Shown here: piece by piece, positions 46,580-58,391 of the stretch | Position numbering within the stretch: position 1 is the stretch's first letter | How the letters are laid out: each line of letters begins with the position of its first letter | From: Lepus europaeus | Taxonomy: Eukaryota > Chordata > Mammalia > Lagomorpha > Leporidae | NCBI RefSeq assembly: GCF_033115175.1 | Contig: NC_084837.1 | Coordinates: 66,239,266-66,303,265 of the forward strand | Length of the DNA stretch: 64,000 nt | Direction: 5' to 3' | Program-made: the position numbers and the translations under genes | The notes under the pieces: generated by a model | The model's database searches: none | Told to the model about the DNA's origin: nothing | What the model saw: the letters and a program-made list of their open reading frames with translations, nothing else

Positions 46580-46899
46580 CTACCTTTTCAATTATATTTA
46601 TACCTGTATACTTAATGACTTACTGGATTATCCCAAAAGATAGGAATTGACATTTTAGAATTTTACAACAGGTTTAGAATTATAGAAAAATTGTGACAAT
46701 ATTACAGAGTTCCCATATACACCACATCCAATTTCCCTAAACATTAACACCTATATTAATATAATTTGTGACAATGAACCAACAATTATACATTGTTATT
46801 AATGAAAGCTCAAAGTTTATTCAGATTTCCCTAGTTTTTACCTAATTTTTGCTTTCTGTTCCAGGATACCACCCAGGGTATCACATTACAATTGTTTAA

Positions 46900-47223
46900 A
46901 AATATGGATTTATTTATTTGAAAGGCAGAGTTACAGAGAGGCAGAGGCAGAGAGAGAGAGAGAGGTCTTCCATCCACTGGTTCACTCCTGAATGGCTGCA
47001 ACAGCCAGAGCTGGGCCTATCCAAAGCCAGGAACCAGGTGCTTCTTCTGGGTCTTCCAAGAGGGTACAGGGGCCCAAGGACTCAGGCCAACTTCTTACTG
47101 CTTTCCTAGGCCACAGCAGAGAGCTGGATTGAAAGTGGAGCAGCCAGGACTTGAAGTGGCACCCATATGGGATGCTGGCACTGAAGTTGGTGGCTTAACC
47201 CGCTACACCACAGTGCTGGCCCC
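46900..47223 (-). mobile_element. CSINE in L1M copy A
   Basis: 'atttgaaaggcagagttaca' to 'ccacagtgctggcccc'. Flanks 'cattacaattg' and 'aattacatttt' are weak target copies. Confidence 0.88.
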
Positions 47224-47289
47224 CAAATTACATTTTAGCCATCATGTCTCCTCAACCTTCTTTTGGTTGTAGCAGTTTTTCAGTTTGTC

Positions 47290-47586
47290 CTTTTAAAAAT
47301 TTTTTTAAAATTAATTTGAAAGGCAGAGGAAGACAGAGAGAGATCAATGGATCTCCCATTCACTGGGTCACTCCCCATATGCCCACAATGGCATCTACCT
47401 GGGGCTGAAGTCAGGAACTCAATCAAGTCTCCCATGTGGGTGGCAAGATCCAGTTTCTTGAGCCGTTTGCCTACTGCCTCCCACAATTGCAGGAAGCTCT
47501 AACATCAGGAGCAGAGCAAGACTCAAATCCAAACATCTCAAGCAGCATCTTAATGGTCTTGCTCCTTAGGCCAAACACCTGTCCTT
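47290..47586 (-). mobile_element. Old CSINE in L1M copy A
   Basis: 'taatttgaaaggcagaggaa' to the older-type head 'ggccaaacacctgtcc'. Confidence 0.85.
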
Positions 47587-47833
47587 GTCTCTGTCTTTGA
47601 TAATCCTGACAGTTTCAAAGAGTACTGGCCAGGTATTTTGTAGAACGTCCCTTCAGCTGGGTTTTTTGCCTTATGTCTTTCTTATGATTAGAGTTATAAA
47701 TTTTTGAGAGGAAAACTATTATGTGTTACCATTATCACATCATTATCAACATAAATACTATCAAAATGATTTATCACTGTTGATGTAACCATTGATCACC
47801 TGGCTTAAGAAATTGACAGTTACCTAAAATATA

Positions 47834-48141
47834 TTTTTTAAATATTTATTTATTTGAAAGAATTACAGAGAGAGAGAGAGAGGGAGAGCCCGAGAGAGAG
47901 CAAGCGGTCAAGTGAGCTATCTTCCATCTGCTGGTTCTCTGCCCTAAATGGGCCAGGCATAAGCCAGGCATCGGGATCTTCTTCTGGGTCTTCCATGTGA
48001 GTGCAGGGGCCCAAGCACTTAGGCCATCTTCCCCTGCAGGGGGCTGGAGAGGAAGTGGAGCAGCCAGGTCTCAAACAGCACCCATATGGATGCCAATGCT
48101 ATCAACGGCAGCTTAACCCGCTGCACCGCAGTGCCGGCCCC
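47834..48141 (-). mobile_element. CSINE, first user of a shared target site
   Basis: Flanked by 'aagaaattgacagttaccta' (47809-47828) and 'aagaaattgttaccta' (48142-48157). Confidence 0.9.
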
Positions 48142-48163
48142 AAGAAATTGTTACCTAATTTTT

Positions 48164-48508
48164 AAAAAATTGTTTAAAATATTCATTTATTTGAAAGAGA
48201 GTTATAGAGAGAGGTAAAGACAGAGAGAGAGAGAGAGAGAGAGAGAGTCAGTCATTCACTGGTTCAATCCCCAAATGGCCACAACAGCCAGAGCTGGGCT
48301 GATCTGAAGCCAGGAGCCAGGAGCCTCTTCTGGGACTCTCATATGGGTGCAGAGGCTTAAGGACTTGGGCCATCCTCTACTGCCTTCCTAGACACATTAG
48401 CAGGGAGCTGGATCAGAAGTAGAGCAGCTGGGACCCAAACTGGTGCCCACATTGGATGCTGGCATTGCAGGCTGGGGTTTTAACCCACTGTGCCACAGCA
48501 CCAGCCCC
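48164..48508 (-). mobile_element. CSINE, second user of the same target site
   Basis: Flanked by 'tgttacctaattttt' (48149-48163) and 'tgttacctaaattttt' (48509-48524); GA run at 48220-48247. Confidence 0.9.
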
Positions 48509-48649
48509 TGTTACCTAAATTTTTAAATGTTTAACCCAGAATTATCTACAGGAGAGGACTTATACACAGTCTTGATGATATCTGGACTGGACTTATTAAT
48601 AGATGTAGCTTGATAGCCATCAAAACAGAAAGAAAAAGTTGCCTGGGGA

Positions 48650-48765
48650 AGAGCAGAAATTGGATTGGCTTTCAAGCTTCAGCACTGCCAGTTACTAGAT
48701 GTATGAATGGACAAGCCACTTCTGAATCTGTAAAATGGGATAATAGTATCAAATAATTCTTTTAA
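48650..48765 (+). mobile_element. MIR fragment
   Basis: 'gcactgccagttactagatg' and 'tctgaatctgtaaaatggga' match the MIR core in order. Confidence 0.7.
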
Positions 48766-48780
48766 AAGCACCCAAAAAAG

Positions 48781-49093
48781 GGGATCGGCGCTGTGGCACA
48801 GTGGGTTAATGCCCTGGCCTGAAGCACCGGCATCCCATATGGGCGCCGGTTCGAGACCCAGCAGCTCCACTTCCTATGCAGCTCTCTGCTGTGGCCCGGG
48901 AAAGCAGTGGAAGATGGCCCAAGTCCTTGGGCCTCTGCACCCACGTGGGAGACCTGGAGGACGCTCCTGGCTACCGGCTTCGGATCAGCACAGCTCTGGC
49001 CATTGTGGCCATCTGGTGAGTGAACCATCGGATGGAAGATATCTCTCTCTCTCTCTGTGTAACTCTGACTTTCAAGTAAATAAATAAATCTTA
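48781..49093 (+). mobile_element. CSINE
   Basis: Target duplication 'aaaagcacccaaaaa' on both sides (48764 and 49094). Confidence 0.95.
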
Positions 49094-49103
49094 AAAAGCA
49101 CCC

Positions 49104-50379
49104 AAAAAGAAAATGTATGTCCATATCCCATACAATATTATATTTTTAGATTGGAATCCCATGTAAAAAGAAAATACTCTTGGAAAGTGTAACATCTTAA
49201 GTAGTTAACACCATTTTATAGACTAACTTCCAACTGCTGGCTGAGCAAAGAAAGGCCAATCTGAGTGGAGGGAGAGGTGGGAAGGCTCCTCACAGTTAAT
49301 GATTTCTTTTCGTTGCCCTGCTTCCTTTTGTCAAAGTCTCCTTGCCATCTGAGAGTATAGATTTCCCAGATCTTAGGGAGCAAAGTGCAAAAGGTTCGAG
49401 TTTGAGGTGAACTACATATAATTTTGGCATTATTTTTTGAACAATATATATGAAAGAGAAACCATTTCTTTTTAAAGGTGCAACAATTCTTCCAAACTAC
49501 TGTAGTAACTTCATTTTTGAAACAGACATGAAGCATAGAATAATTATTCAGAGATGACAAGGCTTCCTGCCTCATACCACTTAATTTGAATAAGAATACC
49601 AAAGTTTTTGCATTCATAGGGTTTTATGCTTAAAGAGTTCTTGAACCTGGGAAATAAAGCAAGTCCATCCTGTCGTAAACAGGTTAGGCCTAGTAACCAT
49701 TTAATTGTTTAGACACGAACAAAGGAAATATACAGAGAAAACAAGACGCGGGGCTTTCTCTTTCACCGAATGATCGAATGATCGCTGTGCCTAAAGCAGG
49801 TTAATTGGGTAGACTGCAAAGAGCAATGATACAGATTCAAGCGTTTAACAACAGAGTTCAAACAAGATTCGAGACTTTGAGAAATTCTCTGAACATCTTT
49901 GTATGTTGGATTTCATCTACAGAACTGTTGTTGAGAGGATGTGACTAGGCGTGCAAAAACAATTTGTAAGAACCCTTGTTTCTCATCCAGAGCATGTTCG
50001 ATTGTCAGTAACAGTGCATTGGATACTGTTCATTGAGGGCGGCTTCTGAGCTTTCTGTTTGGAAGCCCAGTGGAGGCAAAAGCAGCATTGCATTTAAAAA
50101 TAAGGGCTCGCCACACTGAGATTCTTTAGGTTTGCGAATGCGGTAACCGTGGAAACCAGGCAGGCACCATCCTTTTCAGTCCCAAAGCTTATGTGGTCCC
50201 ACTCTTTTTCGTAACGTTTGGGGGCACTGCTACTTGTCTTGTTGTCGTTTTCTTTCTACATCTAGCAAAAACAACAACAATCCCCTCGAATGAGGCCAAC
50301 ATGAAACGTTGATAGTCATCCTTGTCTGGCTGCTTTCCCTACTTCGAGGTCGTTAACTCTTGACGTCCTCAACAACCAA
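49104..50379. other. Repeat-poor flank upstream of the GOLM2 CpG island
   Basis: No CSINE or L1 is seen here. Positions 49861-49975 faintly resemble a MIR (low confidence). A 133-codon open frame on the - strand (49216-49617) has no recognisable domain, and I do not call it a gene. Confidence 0.5.
50143..50156. promoter_or_regulatory. Candidate X-box (RFX-like) motif
   Basis: GTAACC-gt-GGAAAC has the imperfect inverted-repeat layout of RFX X-boxes, with one mismatch in the right half. It lies about 840 bp before the GOLM2 start, just outside the CpG island. A chance match is possible. Confidence 0.3.
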
Positions 50380-50528
50380 AATCCGCGCGAGGGACGGCGC
50401 AGGGCAGGACTCCTTAGACCTTAGTGCCAGGGAATCAAGCACGTTACAGTCAAACGGACTCCAGCCCAGGTACAAGACTTATCTCAGACCGCCAAAACTC
50501 ACGTCTCACCCTACTCAACAAAGATAAC

Positions 50529-50538
50529 CCTCGCGAGA
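50529..50538. promoter_or_regulatory. Second TCTCGCGAGA-like element (one mismatch)
   Basis: CCTCGCGAGA differs at the first base from the perfect element 39 bp downstream; the pair shares the CTCGCGAGA core. It may be a weaker site. Confidence 0.5.
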
Positions 50539-50567
50539 AAGAACTGAGCGAGAGAGGAAGCTCTCTA

Positions 50568-50577
50568 TCTCGCGAGA
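50568..50577. promoter_or_regulatory. TCTCGCGAGA palindromic promoter element
   Basis: A perfect 10-bp palindrome TCTCGCGAGA lies 410 bp before the GOLM2 start codon. This motif is a known core element of some CpG-island promoters, bound by BANP when unmethylated. A second, one-mismatch copy (CCTCGCGAGA) lies 39 bp upstream at 50529-50538. Occupancy is inference. Confidence 0.75.
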
Positions 50578-50632
50578 AGAGGGTCGTCGGAAACGAGGAA
50601 GTAGCCCCCTAAGCGACCGGCCCCCCGTCAGT

Positions 50633-50640
50633 GGGCGGGG
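50633..50640 (+). promoter_or_regulatory. GC box (Sp/KLF site)
   Basis: GGGCGGGG, directly followed by CC, is a standard Sp1/KLF site. Two reverse-complement CCCCGCCCCC boxes lie at 50673-50682 and 50827-50836. Confidence 0.65.
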
Positions 50641-50917
50641 CCATGTCAAATCCGTCCCCTTCCGCCTCCTTTCCCCGCCCCCAAGCCCTGAGGTGTTGGG
50701 CCGGGGGTGCAGACAGCGGGGTTCTCCCGGTTCTAGTCCGTGGGCTCAGGGTCGGGTTCAAAGCCTCCGGAACGCGCTTTGACCAGACTTGAGGAGGGGG
50801 GGCGGGGAGGGGCCTGCGGCTTGCGGCCCCGCCCCCTTCTCCAGCTCGCCCGTGAGCGGATAAACCCGCCTCCTGTTTCGCCCGGCCCTGGGGCCGCGTC
50901 CCCGGGCAATTCAGTAG

Positions 50918-51376
<459 letters not shown>

Positions 51377-52703
51377 TGATCTGCAGCCCTGGAGGCTCCC
51401 TTTACCTCAACAACCATGTTTCAGACTTTTCCCCGGTCTAGCAGTGTCACATCCTCCAGCCCCTGCCAGACAAAACTGGCTGTAAGTTGTGGTTCTCCAG
51501 AGTGGCTTGCGTGTGATGCCGCCTTTCCCCCCACGCTCAGCTGCTGAGCTGGCAGTAGTAGTCATCTGGCCTATGTGGCCGCCTTAGGCTCACAGACATA
51601 CAAATCTGGAGGCTGCCAGGTTTGCGTAGAGATGGTGGTTTCATCCTTATTCTGTGCACACCGATTGACAGTGATTTCTTTATTTAAAGAACAGGGCCTC
51701 CTCCACCTAGGGTATTCACATGTTTGAAGCAGTGGCTTCAAATTTCGATAGTGCAATGTATTAAATAACTAAATCAAATATTAATAGCTTTTTGTGATCA
51801 AAATGTTAGGATAGATGGGCCTTGGAGCCATATATGGGCCACCCTGGTGACTTGGACATAATGAAGCCATAATTATGTATTCAGTTTGAATTGTTAATGA
51901 AATTAACCCAAAAGGTAGACCCTAAAAATAAATTCTGAGCAACAGCAGAATCTCCTGTCTGTGTCCTCATTGTCTTTGAAAAAAGACATTTTGTGTACCT
52001 TAGTAGTTGAAGTTTATGGCAGACGATACAAAGTTTAAACTTAAAAAGTTTAAAACTGGACTGTAATCATACCTGCTACTAAATGATCTTTGTTTTCTCC
52101 AACATATTGATAATTATATTTGTTTGGGACTTGCCCCTTCTGTTGCTATAGTAAAATTGTAAAAATGTCTGGGAGTATTAATAGATACCTTTCTTTCTGG
52201 TCCCTTTGCGGTAATCTTCACATTGTCTGTAAGTTTTTACTTTATCCAAGTAATTTATAGTGAATTATTATAAATTAAAATCTTTATGAGCACCCAACTT
52301 CCTTATTGTCATTAGTCTCTACCCTCTTATTTCATGACGGTTAAGTCCCTCAGATTAAGTGCTTCCCTATGGCCCCTTCCCTATTCACCATAATATAGAT
52401 ACTCTGAGAGGGGCAAGGAGTCAGCAGATTTATGCACAAACTAAACTCTGAACCCTAAAGACTGGAAAACTCTTGTAGAGTAGGCAGAAATCCATAAAGT
52501 GTTGCAGTATTAAGATGAGGTCTTCTTGCTTGGGATGGTTAAACATTACTATTTAAATTCTTTGGAAACACAAAGGACAGATAAGTCTTGTCTAGTAATT
52601 CTTATTCTGGATTGCATCTCTTCCTTCTAATGGACTGCTATTATTAGTCTCTTTCAGTAAGTTTTCACTTTTTACCTTCAACCAGGTGTAGGTGTCCCCT
52701 GTT

Positions 52704-53006
52704 TTTTTTTGACAGGCAGAGTGGACAGTGAGAGAGACAGAGAGAAAGGTCTTCCTTTGCTTTTGGTTCACCCCCAATGGCCACTGTGGCTGATCTGAAG
52801 CCAGGAGCCAGGTGCTTCTCCTGGTCTCCCATGGGGTGCAGGGCCCAAGCACTTGGGCCATCCTCCACTGCACTCCCGGGCCACAGCAGAGAGCTGGACT
52901 GGAAGAGGAGCAACCGGGACAGAATCCGGCGCCCCAACCGGGACTAGAACCCGGGGTGCCGGCGCCGCAGGTGGAGGGTTAGCCTATTGAGCTGCAGTGC
53001 CGGCCA
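52704..53006 (-). mobile_element. Young-type CSINE in intron 1
   Basis: Target duplication tgtcccctgtt at 52693-52703 and 53009-53019. The tRNA-like head is CpG-rich and little decayed. Confidence 0.95.
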
Positions 53007-53164
53007 ATGTCCCCTGTTCTAAAAAAAATGTTTTTGCTGCTTAAATGACACCGTCCCTTCTCCCAGGAAACTAGCTTCCTTTTTTTTACTATCGCTACTG
53101 AACTCAAATTATTGCTGGTTTATAAAGATTCCATCTGCTTCCTCTTCTTCAACCCCATCCTTAT

Positions 53165-53490
53165 GTTTTGAAATTCTGTCCTGCCATCTTTCTTTCCTTC
53201 CCTTTTCTGAAGCTATGCCCTTGAAGGTTACAAGTGGCAGTCTTTCTAGTCAAATCCAGAGAACATTTTGATTATCAATCAATTTAATCTCTCAGTAGTT
53301 TGGTCCTATGGGCTGTCTCTAGCTTTTTGGAAACGATCTCCTTTCTTGCTTCTGTAATGTTGGACTCTCCAGATTGGCTTCTTTCTTTCTTCCCTGTATT
53401 CTTGGCTGATTTTTGTTTTTCCACCAGCCACCTAATAATGCCCTCTGTTTTGGGGCCTCTGCTTTCCCCCTAGAGCAGTAATCGCCAAGG
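53165..53490 (+). mobile_element. L2/CR1-like LINE fragment
   Basis: 'tgcccttgaaggttacaagt', 'ttttggaaacgatctccttt' and 'cttctgtaatgttggactct' correspond in order to a reverse-transcriptase block of old L2/CR1-type LINEs. It is very degraded. Confidence 0.5.
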
Positions 53491-53616
53491 TGGTGTTCAA
53501 CAGAATAATAGAATGTTGGAATTGTTCCTAGGTGGTCAGGAGAAATAAGGAAAACCTTTTTGGAGGGAAATGCTAAGTAAAGTTTGAGTTCATAATGCCT
53601 ACTATCATATGAAGTA

Positions 53617-53840
53617 AAGTGTTGCGGCACAGCAGGTTAAGCCCCTGCTGGTGACACACAGGCATTCTATATCAAAGTGCCAGTTACCTCCTGCTTATGT
53701 GCCTGGGGAGGCAGCTTTGGCCTGGCCCTGGGTGTGGCTGTTGTGGCCGTTTGGAGAGTGAACCAGGAGATGGAAGGAAGGTCTTTGTGTCTCCCTCTCT
53801 TTCTCAGGCTTTTGAATAAATAAATAACTCTTAAAAAAAC
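53617..53840 (+). mobile_element. Old CSINE with internal deletions
   Basis: 'agtgttgcggcacagcaggt' to 'aataaataaataactctt'; parts of the middle are missing. Confidence 0.8.
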
Positions 53841-53862
53841 CTATTTAGTTTGATTTAACTCA

Positions 53863-54294
53863 GTCTTTCTCAGTTTTTAATTTTTTTTAAATACTCCTTT
53901 GAAAGTTGGAATGGGGGGGAAGAGAAAGAAAGAAATTTTCCATCTACTGGTTTAGTCCCCAAATGGCCACAACAGATGGGGCTGCATGTTGAAGCCAGGA
54001 GCCAAGAACTCCATCTGAATCTCCCACATGAGCTGCAGGGACTCAAGCACTTGAGCCATCTCCAGTTGCTCTCTCAGGCACATTATCAGGGAGCTGGATT
54101 GGAAGTGGAACATCTGGGACTAGAACCTGGGCTTATATAGGTTGCTGGCATCACAGGTGGCAGCTTAACCCACTGTGCTAAAATGCTGGCCCCCTCTCTC
54201 GGTTTATTTGGTGATAACTTACTATTTTCATGGCTTACCAGTTATGATACTGAAGATTATAGTGAAGAAAAATACCTTGGTTGAGAACTATTGC
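53863..54294. mobile_element. MER5-like hAT transposon remnant split by a CSINE
   Basis: 'cagtctttctcagttttt' at the left and 'ggttgagaactattg' at the right are inverted ends resembling the CAGTGGTTCTCAA termini of MER5 elements. Without the inserted CSINE about 118 bp remain. Confidence 0.4.
53881..54193 (-). mobile_element. CSINE in a MER5-like element
   Basis: T-rich tail to 'gctaaaatgctggcccc'. 'tctttctcagtt' and 'tctctcggttt' are probable target copies. Confidence 0.87.
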
Positions 54295-54303
54295 CCTAAA
54301 TGT

Positions 54304-54361
54304 TTTTTTTTTTTTTTAAGATTTCTTTATTTGAAAAGTAGAATGACATAAAGAGAAGGAG

Positions 54362-54413
<52 letters not shown>

Positions 54414-54631
54414 TCCATCTGCTAGTTCATTTGCCAGAATGACTGCTGCAGCTAGGCTTGGGCCAGGCTGAAGTCAGGAGCCAGGAACTGTATCAGGGTC
54501 TTTGCTGTGGGTGGCAGGGGCCATCATCCTCTGCCTTCCCATTAGTAGCAGAGTAGCTGGGACTCAAACTGGTGCTCTGATAAGGGATGCCATTGTCACA
54601 AAAGCAGTAGCTTAACCTTTCTCACCACACC
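54304..54631 (-). mobile_element. CSINE, first of four in a row
   Basis: T run, GA microsatellite (54366-54411), head ending 'caccaacccc'; followed by 'tcttaactactttttt'. Confidence 0.88.
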
Positions 54632-54659
54632 AACCCCTCTTAACTACTTTTTTAAAGGT

Positions 54660-54969
54660 TCTTTCTTTCTGACTCATCTTGACTTTCATTTGATTTCAAA
54701 GGCAGAGACAGAGATTCCTATCTGCTGGCTTATTCCTCAAAAGTCCACAACAACCAAGCCCAGCTAGGCTGAAGCTGGCAGCCAGGAATCCTATCCAGGT
54801 CTCCCATGTGGATGTCAGGGGCCTAACACCTTGAGCTACATCTGCTTCCTTCCTGGGTACACAGTAGCAGGAAGCTGGATCAGAAGCAGAGGACCAGGAC
54901 CCAAACTAGGCATTCTGATATGGGATTCAGGCATGCAAAGTGATGTCTCAGACTGTGTCAAACACTTGT
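54660..54969 (-). mobile_element. Old CSINE, second of four
   Basis: Degraded tail, 'atttcaaaggcagagacaga', older-type head ending 'aacacttgtcc'; followed by 'tcttaactgctttttt'. Confidence 0.85.
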
Positions 54970-54988
54970 CCCTCTTAACTGCTTTTTT

Positions 54989-55317
54989 TTTTTTTTTTAA
55001 GATTTATTTATTTGAAAGGCAGAGTTACAAAGAGAGAGGAAGAGATGGAAGAGAGAGATCTTCCATCTGCTGGGTTCGCTTCCCAAATGGCTGCAGCGAC
55101 CAGGTTGGGCCAAGCTGAAACCAGGAGACAGGAGCTTCTTCCAGGTGTCCCATGTGGGTACAGAGGCACAAGCACTTGGGCCATCATCTGTTGCTTTTCC
55201 AGATGTGTTAGCAGGGAGCTGGATTGGAAATGGAGCATCTGGGATTCTAGCCTATACCCGTATGGGATGTCAGCAACACAGGCTGTGGTTTTACCTGTTA
55301 CACCACAGCGCTTGCAC
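54989..55317 (-). mobile_element. CSINE, third of four
   Basis: 'cttaactgctttttt' stands before the T tail (54974-54988) and 'cttaactgctttttt'-like sequence directly after the head (55319-55333). Confidence 0.92.
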
Positions 55318-55333
55318 CCTTAACTGCTTTTTT

Positions 55334-55622
55334 ACTTGAAAAGCAGAGAAAGAAAGACAGAGATCTTCCATCTGTTGATTCACTCCCCCAATGTCCACAA
55401 CAATTAGGGGCCAGGCAAAGCTGAAGCCAAGAGCTGGGAACTCAGTCCAGGTCTCTCACTAGGTGGCAGGGACCCACCTAATTGAGCCATCTGCTGTTTG
55501 CCTCCTGGGTGTGTATTATCAGGAAACTGAATCAGAAGTAGAGCAGGAACTTGAATCCAGTCACTTCAGTATGAGATGTGAACAACCCAAATGGGTTGTT
55601 AACTGTGTTACCATATGCCTTC
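55334..55622 (-). mobile_element. Old CSINE, fourth of four
   Basis: 'acttgaaaagcagagaaaga' to the older-type head ending 'tatgccttcc'; followed by 'ccttaattactttta'. Confidence 0.86.
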
Positions 55623-55937
55623 CCCTTAATTACTTTTAAATGTTTGGCTAATAGTCTATGTGACTGGCTCATAAATGTGTATCTGTTACTTGTATGCCAA
55701 TTCCATATTTTGAGCTATCTATACATCTTTGTTGGAGTTCTTGTGAATATCTCTTCTTGGAGTTAATGAGAGGCTGCTTACAATAAGGGATAGTCAGTCT
55801 CTGTTTTTAAAATAAACTTTTATTTGGATCAGTTTTAAATCTAGATAATTATTCTGATACCTAGTTTCTTGTTTTATTAACATCTCATGTTAGGGTGGCA
55901 CATTTGTCACAATTAATAAACTAGTATTGATAATATT

Positions 55938-56262
55938 TTTTTTTTCTTTTGACAGGCAGAGTGGATAGTGAGAGAGACAGACAGAGAGAAAGGTCTTCTT
56001 TTTTGCCGTTGGTTCACCCTCCAATGGCCGCTGCGGCCGGCGCATCTCGCTGATCCGAAGCCAGGAGCCAGGTCTCCTGGTCTCCCATGCGGGTGCAGGG
56101 CCCAAGGACTTGGGCCATCCTCCACTGCCTTCCTGGGCCATAGCAGAGAGCTAGCCTGGAAGAGGGGCAACCGGGATAGAATCCGGTGCCCTGACCGGGA
56201 CTAGCACCCGGTGTGCTGGTGCCGCAAGGTGGAGGATTAGCCTGTTAAGCCATAGCGCCGGC
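55938..56262 (-). mobile_element. Young-type CSINE in L1M copy B
   Basis: Perfect target duplication ctagtattgataatatt at 55921-55937 and 56263-56279. Confidence 0.96.
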
Positions 56263-56474
56263 CTAGTATTGATAATATTATTAACTAAAGTCTGCACTTC
56301 ATTCAATCTCTTCAGGTTTTCCTAAGGTCCTTTTCCTACTCTAGGATCCTATCCAGGATACCAAATTATGTTTAGTCATCATGTCTCCTCAGGCTCTTTT
56401 GCATTTTGACAGTTTTCAGACTGTTTCTGATGACCTTGACAGTTTTGAAGATTACTGAGTAGATATTTTAAAAA

Positions 56475-56785
56475 AGTTTTTAAAATATATATAATTTTAG
56501 TTTACTTGAAAGACAGAGTTACAGAGGAGGAGAGACAGAGGGAGAGAAAGAGAGCGACAGATCTTCCATCTGCTGGTTCACTCCCCCAATGCCTGTGATA
56601 GCCAAGGCTGAAGTTGGGAGCCAGGAACTCAATCTAGGTCTCCCAAATGTGTGTCAAAAATCGTCATTGCTGTCTCCTAGGGTTGGCACTAATAGGAAGC
56701 TGGAGTCAGAAATAGCTGGGGATCCATCCCAGGTACTCCAGTGTAGACGTGAGTGTCTTAACCACTAAGCCAAACACTTGCCCCT
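56475..56785 (-). mobile_element. Old CSINE in L1M copy B
   Basis: 'tttacttgaaagacagagtt' to the older-type head 'gccaaacacttgcccc'. Confidence 0.86.
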
Positions 56786-57181
56786 GTCAGTTATTTTGTA
56801 GACTGTCCCTCAACTGAGATATATTTGATTCTTTTAGAATTAGACTGGGATTATAGTTTTTGGGAGAAAGGCCTCAGAGGTAAAGTACCAGAATCATATC
56901 ATATCAAGGAACGAGTCTCAAAATGACTTTATTACTGTTGATGTTAACCTTCATCACCTGGCTTGAGGTAGTGCTTGTCATGTGTTTCTACTGTAAAGTT
57001 ACCTTTTTTTTTCATACTGCACACTTTGCAAGAAAGCCATGAGCAGCCATACTTCTGGGCAGAGTATCTACATAAACTATTTGGAAGTTTTCTACCAAGG
57101 ACATTTTTCTCTTCTCAGTTGCTTATTAATATATTCAGTCATATGTTTATATCAGTATGGAATCATGGATATTTATTTTTA

Positions 57182-57478
57182 TTAAAAATTTATTTTATTT
57201 ATTTGAAAAGCAGAGAGAAAGAGAAAGAGAATCACCTTCTGCTGGTTTATTTCCCAAATGACTGCAATAGTTGGGTTTGGGCCAGGATGAAGCCAGGAGC
57301 CTAGAATTCCATCCAGGTCTCCCATGTGGGTGGTGGGGGCCTAAGAACTAGGGCCTTCTTCCATTGCTTTCCTAGATGCATTAGCAGGTAGTTGGATTGG
57401 AAGTGGAGCAGGTGAGATTCAAACTAGTGCTCCAATATGTGATACCTGCTTAATTCTCCATGCCTACAATGCTGATCC
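57182..57478 (-). mobile_element. Old CSINE in L1M copy B
   Basis: 'atttgaaaagcagagagaaa' to 'tacaatgctgatcc'. 'gatatttattttt' and 'gatatttgtatttt' flank it. Confidence 0.88.
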
Positions 57479-57898
57479 TGATATTTGTATTTTGAATTAT
57501 AATCCAGTGCTATTTTACTTATTTTGTTGCTCAAATTCTTACAGCTTTAGCCATTGGAGAGCTCATTCCGCTGATTCCTTTATCTCTTTCTTACTTGTAG
57601 AGTGCCAAAAAATAGATTTTTGAGTGCGCCACACCAGATTTCCTAACTTTTTACCACTTTGGAATGCTCCAGCCTCACTTGTGTATTTCCTGTTCCAGCC
57701 CTAGATTCCTTTTATTGAAGAATGGTATTAGAAACCAAGATCTGGGTGCTTTCTTGTTCATTGCTATTGTTAGGCTATCAATGAACATTTAGGAATTCCT
57801 ACTCCCCAGGAATCACAATGGTGATATTTAACTTCTTCCAATTTGTTAGGCCATCTTGCCATTTTCAGTTTGTTACTTGGGCTATTAAACACAGAATT

Positions 57899-58250
57899 TT
57901 TTTTTTTTCTTTAATTGAAAATCTATTTGAAAGTAAGTGACAGAGAGAGAGAGAGAGAGGGAGAGAGAGAGAGAGAGAGATTGAGATTGAGATCGAGATC
58001 CTTCATCTACTGGTCTCTCCCTAAATGGCTGCAACAGCTGGGGCTGGCCTAGGCCAAAATCAGGAACTCCATCCAGGTCTCCATTGTGAGTGGCAGGGAT
58101 TCAAGTATCTGAGCCTTCTTCTGCTGCCTCCCAAGTGCACTAGTGGGTGCCAGACTAGCAGCAAAGGAGCCAGGACTAAACTGGCATTCCGACATGGGAT
58201 GCTAGCATTGCAAGTGTCAGTTTAACTTGCTGCACCACAGTGCCTAACCG
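57899..58250 (-). mobile_element. CSINE in intron 1
   Basis: GA run (57941-57980); 'acacagaa' flanks both ends. Confidence 0.9.
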
Positions 58251-58391
58251 AGACACAGAAATTCTTTAAGGGAACTGGAAATTGCCCCCATCAGTGTCCA
58301 GGAAAGTGAGAAACAATCTACTTTTCTGGGTTTCTTCCACATTTACCTTCCTTTTTACCTCTCCTCTAATAGGTTTTATCCTGAAAGAGTA

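Larger units (their letters stand above)
46600..47833 (-). mobile_element. Ancient L1M 3' region, antisense, copy A
   Basis: Blocks including 'tttctgttccaggatacc', 'tagccatcatgtctcctca', 'ggccaggtattttgtagaac' and 'ttatcactgttgatgtaacc' follow a common mammalian antisense L1M tail. The same order recurs at 55800-57620. CSINEs at 46900-47223 and 47290-47586 interrupt it. Confidence 0.65.
55800..57620 (-). mobile_element. Ancient L1M 3' region, antisense, copy B
   Basis: This has the same block order as copy A ('aaagtctgcacttcattcaa', 'agtcatcatgtctcctcag', 'attactgttgatgttaacc', 'ggagtatct'-like) and extends further, to 'gccattggagagctcattcc' near 57550. Three CSINEs interrupt it (55938-56262, 56475-56785, 57182-57478). 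Confidence 0.7.

Noticed and set aside
49216-49617. 133-codon open frame on the - strand upstream of GOLM2
   Set aside because: No recognisable domain, no clear promoter of its own, biased AT-rich composition; a chance frame is more likely.
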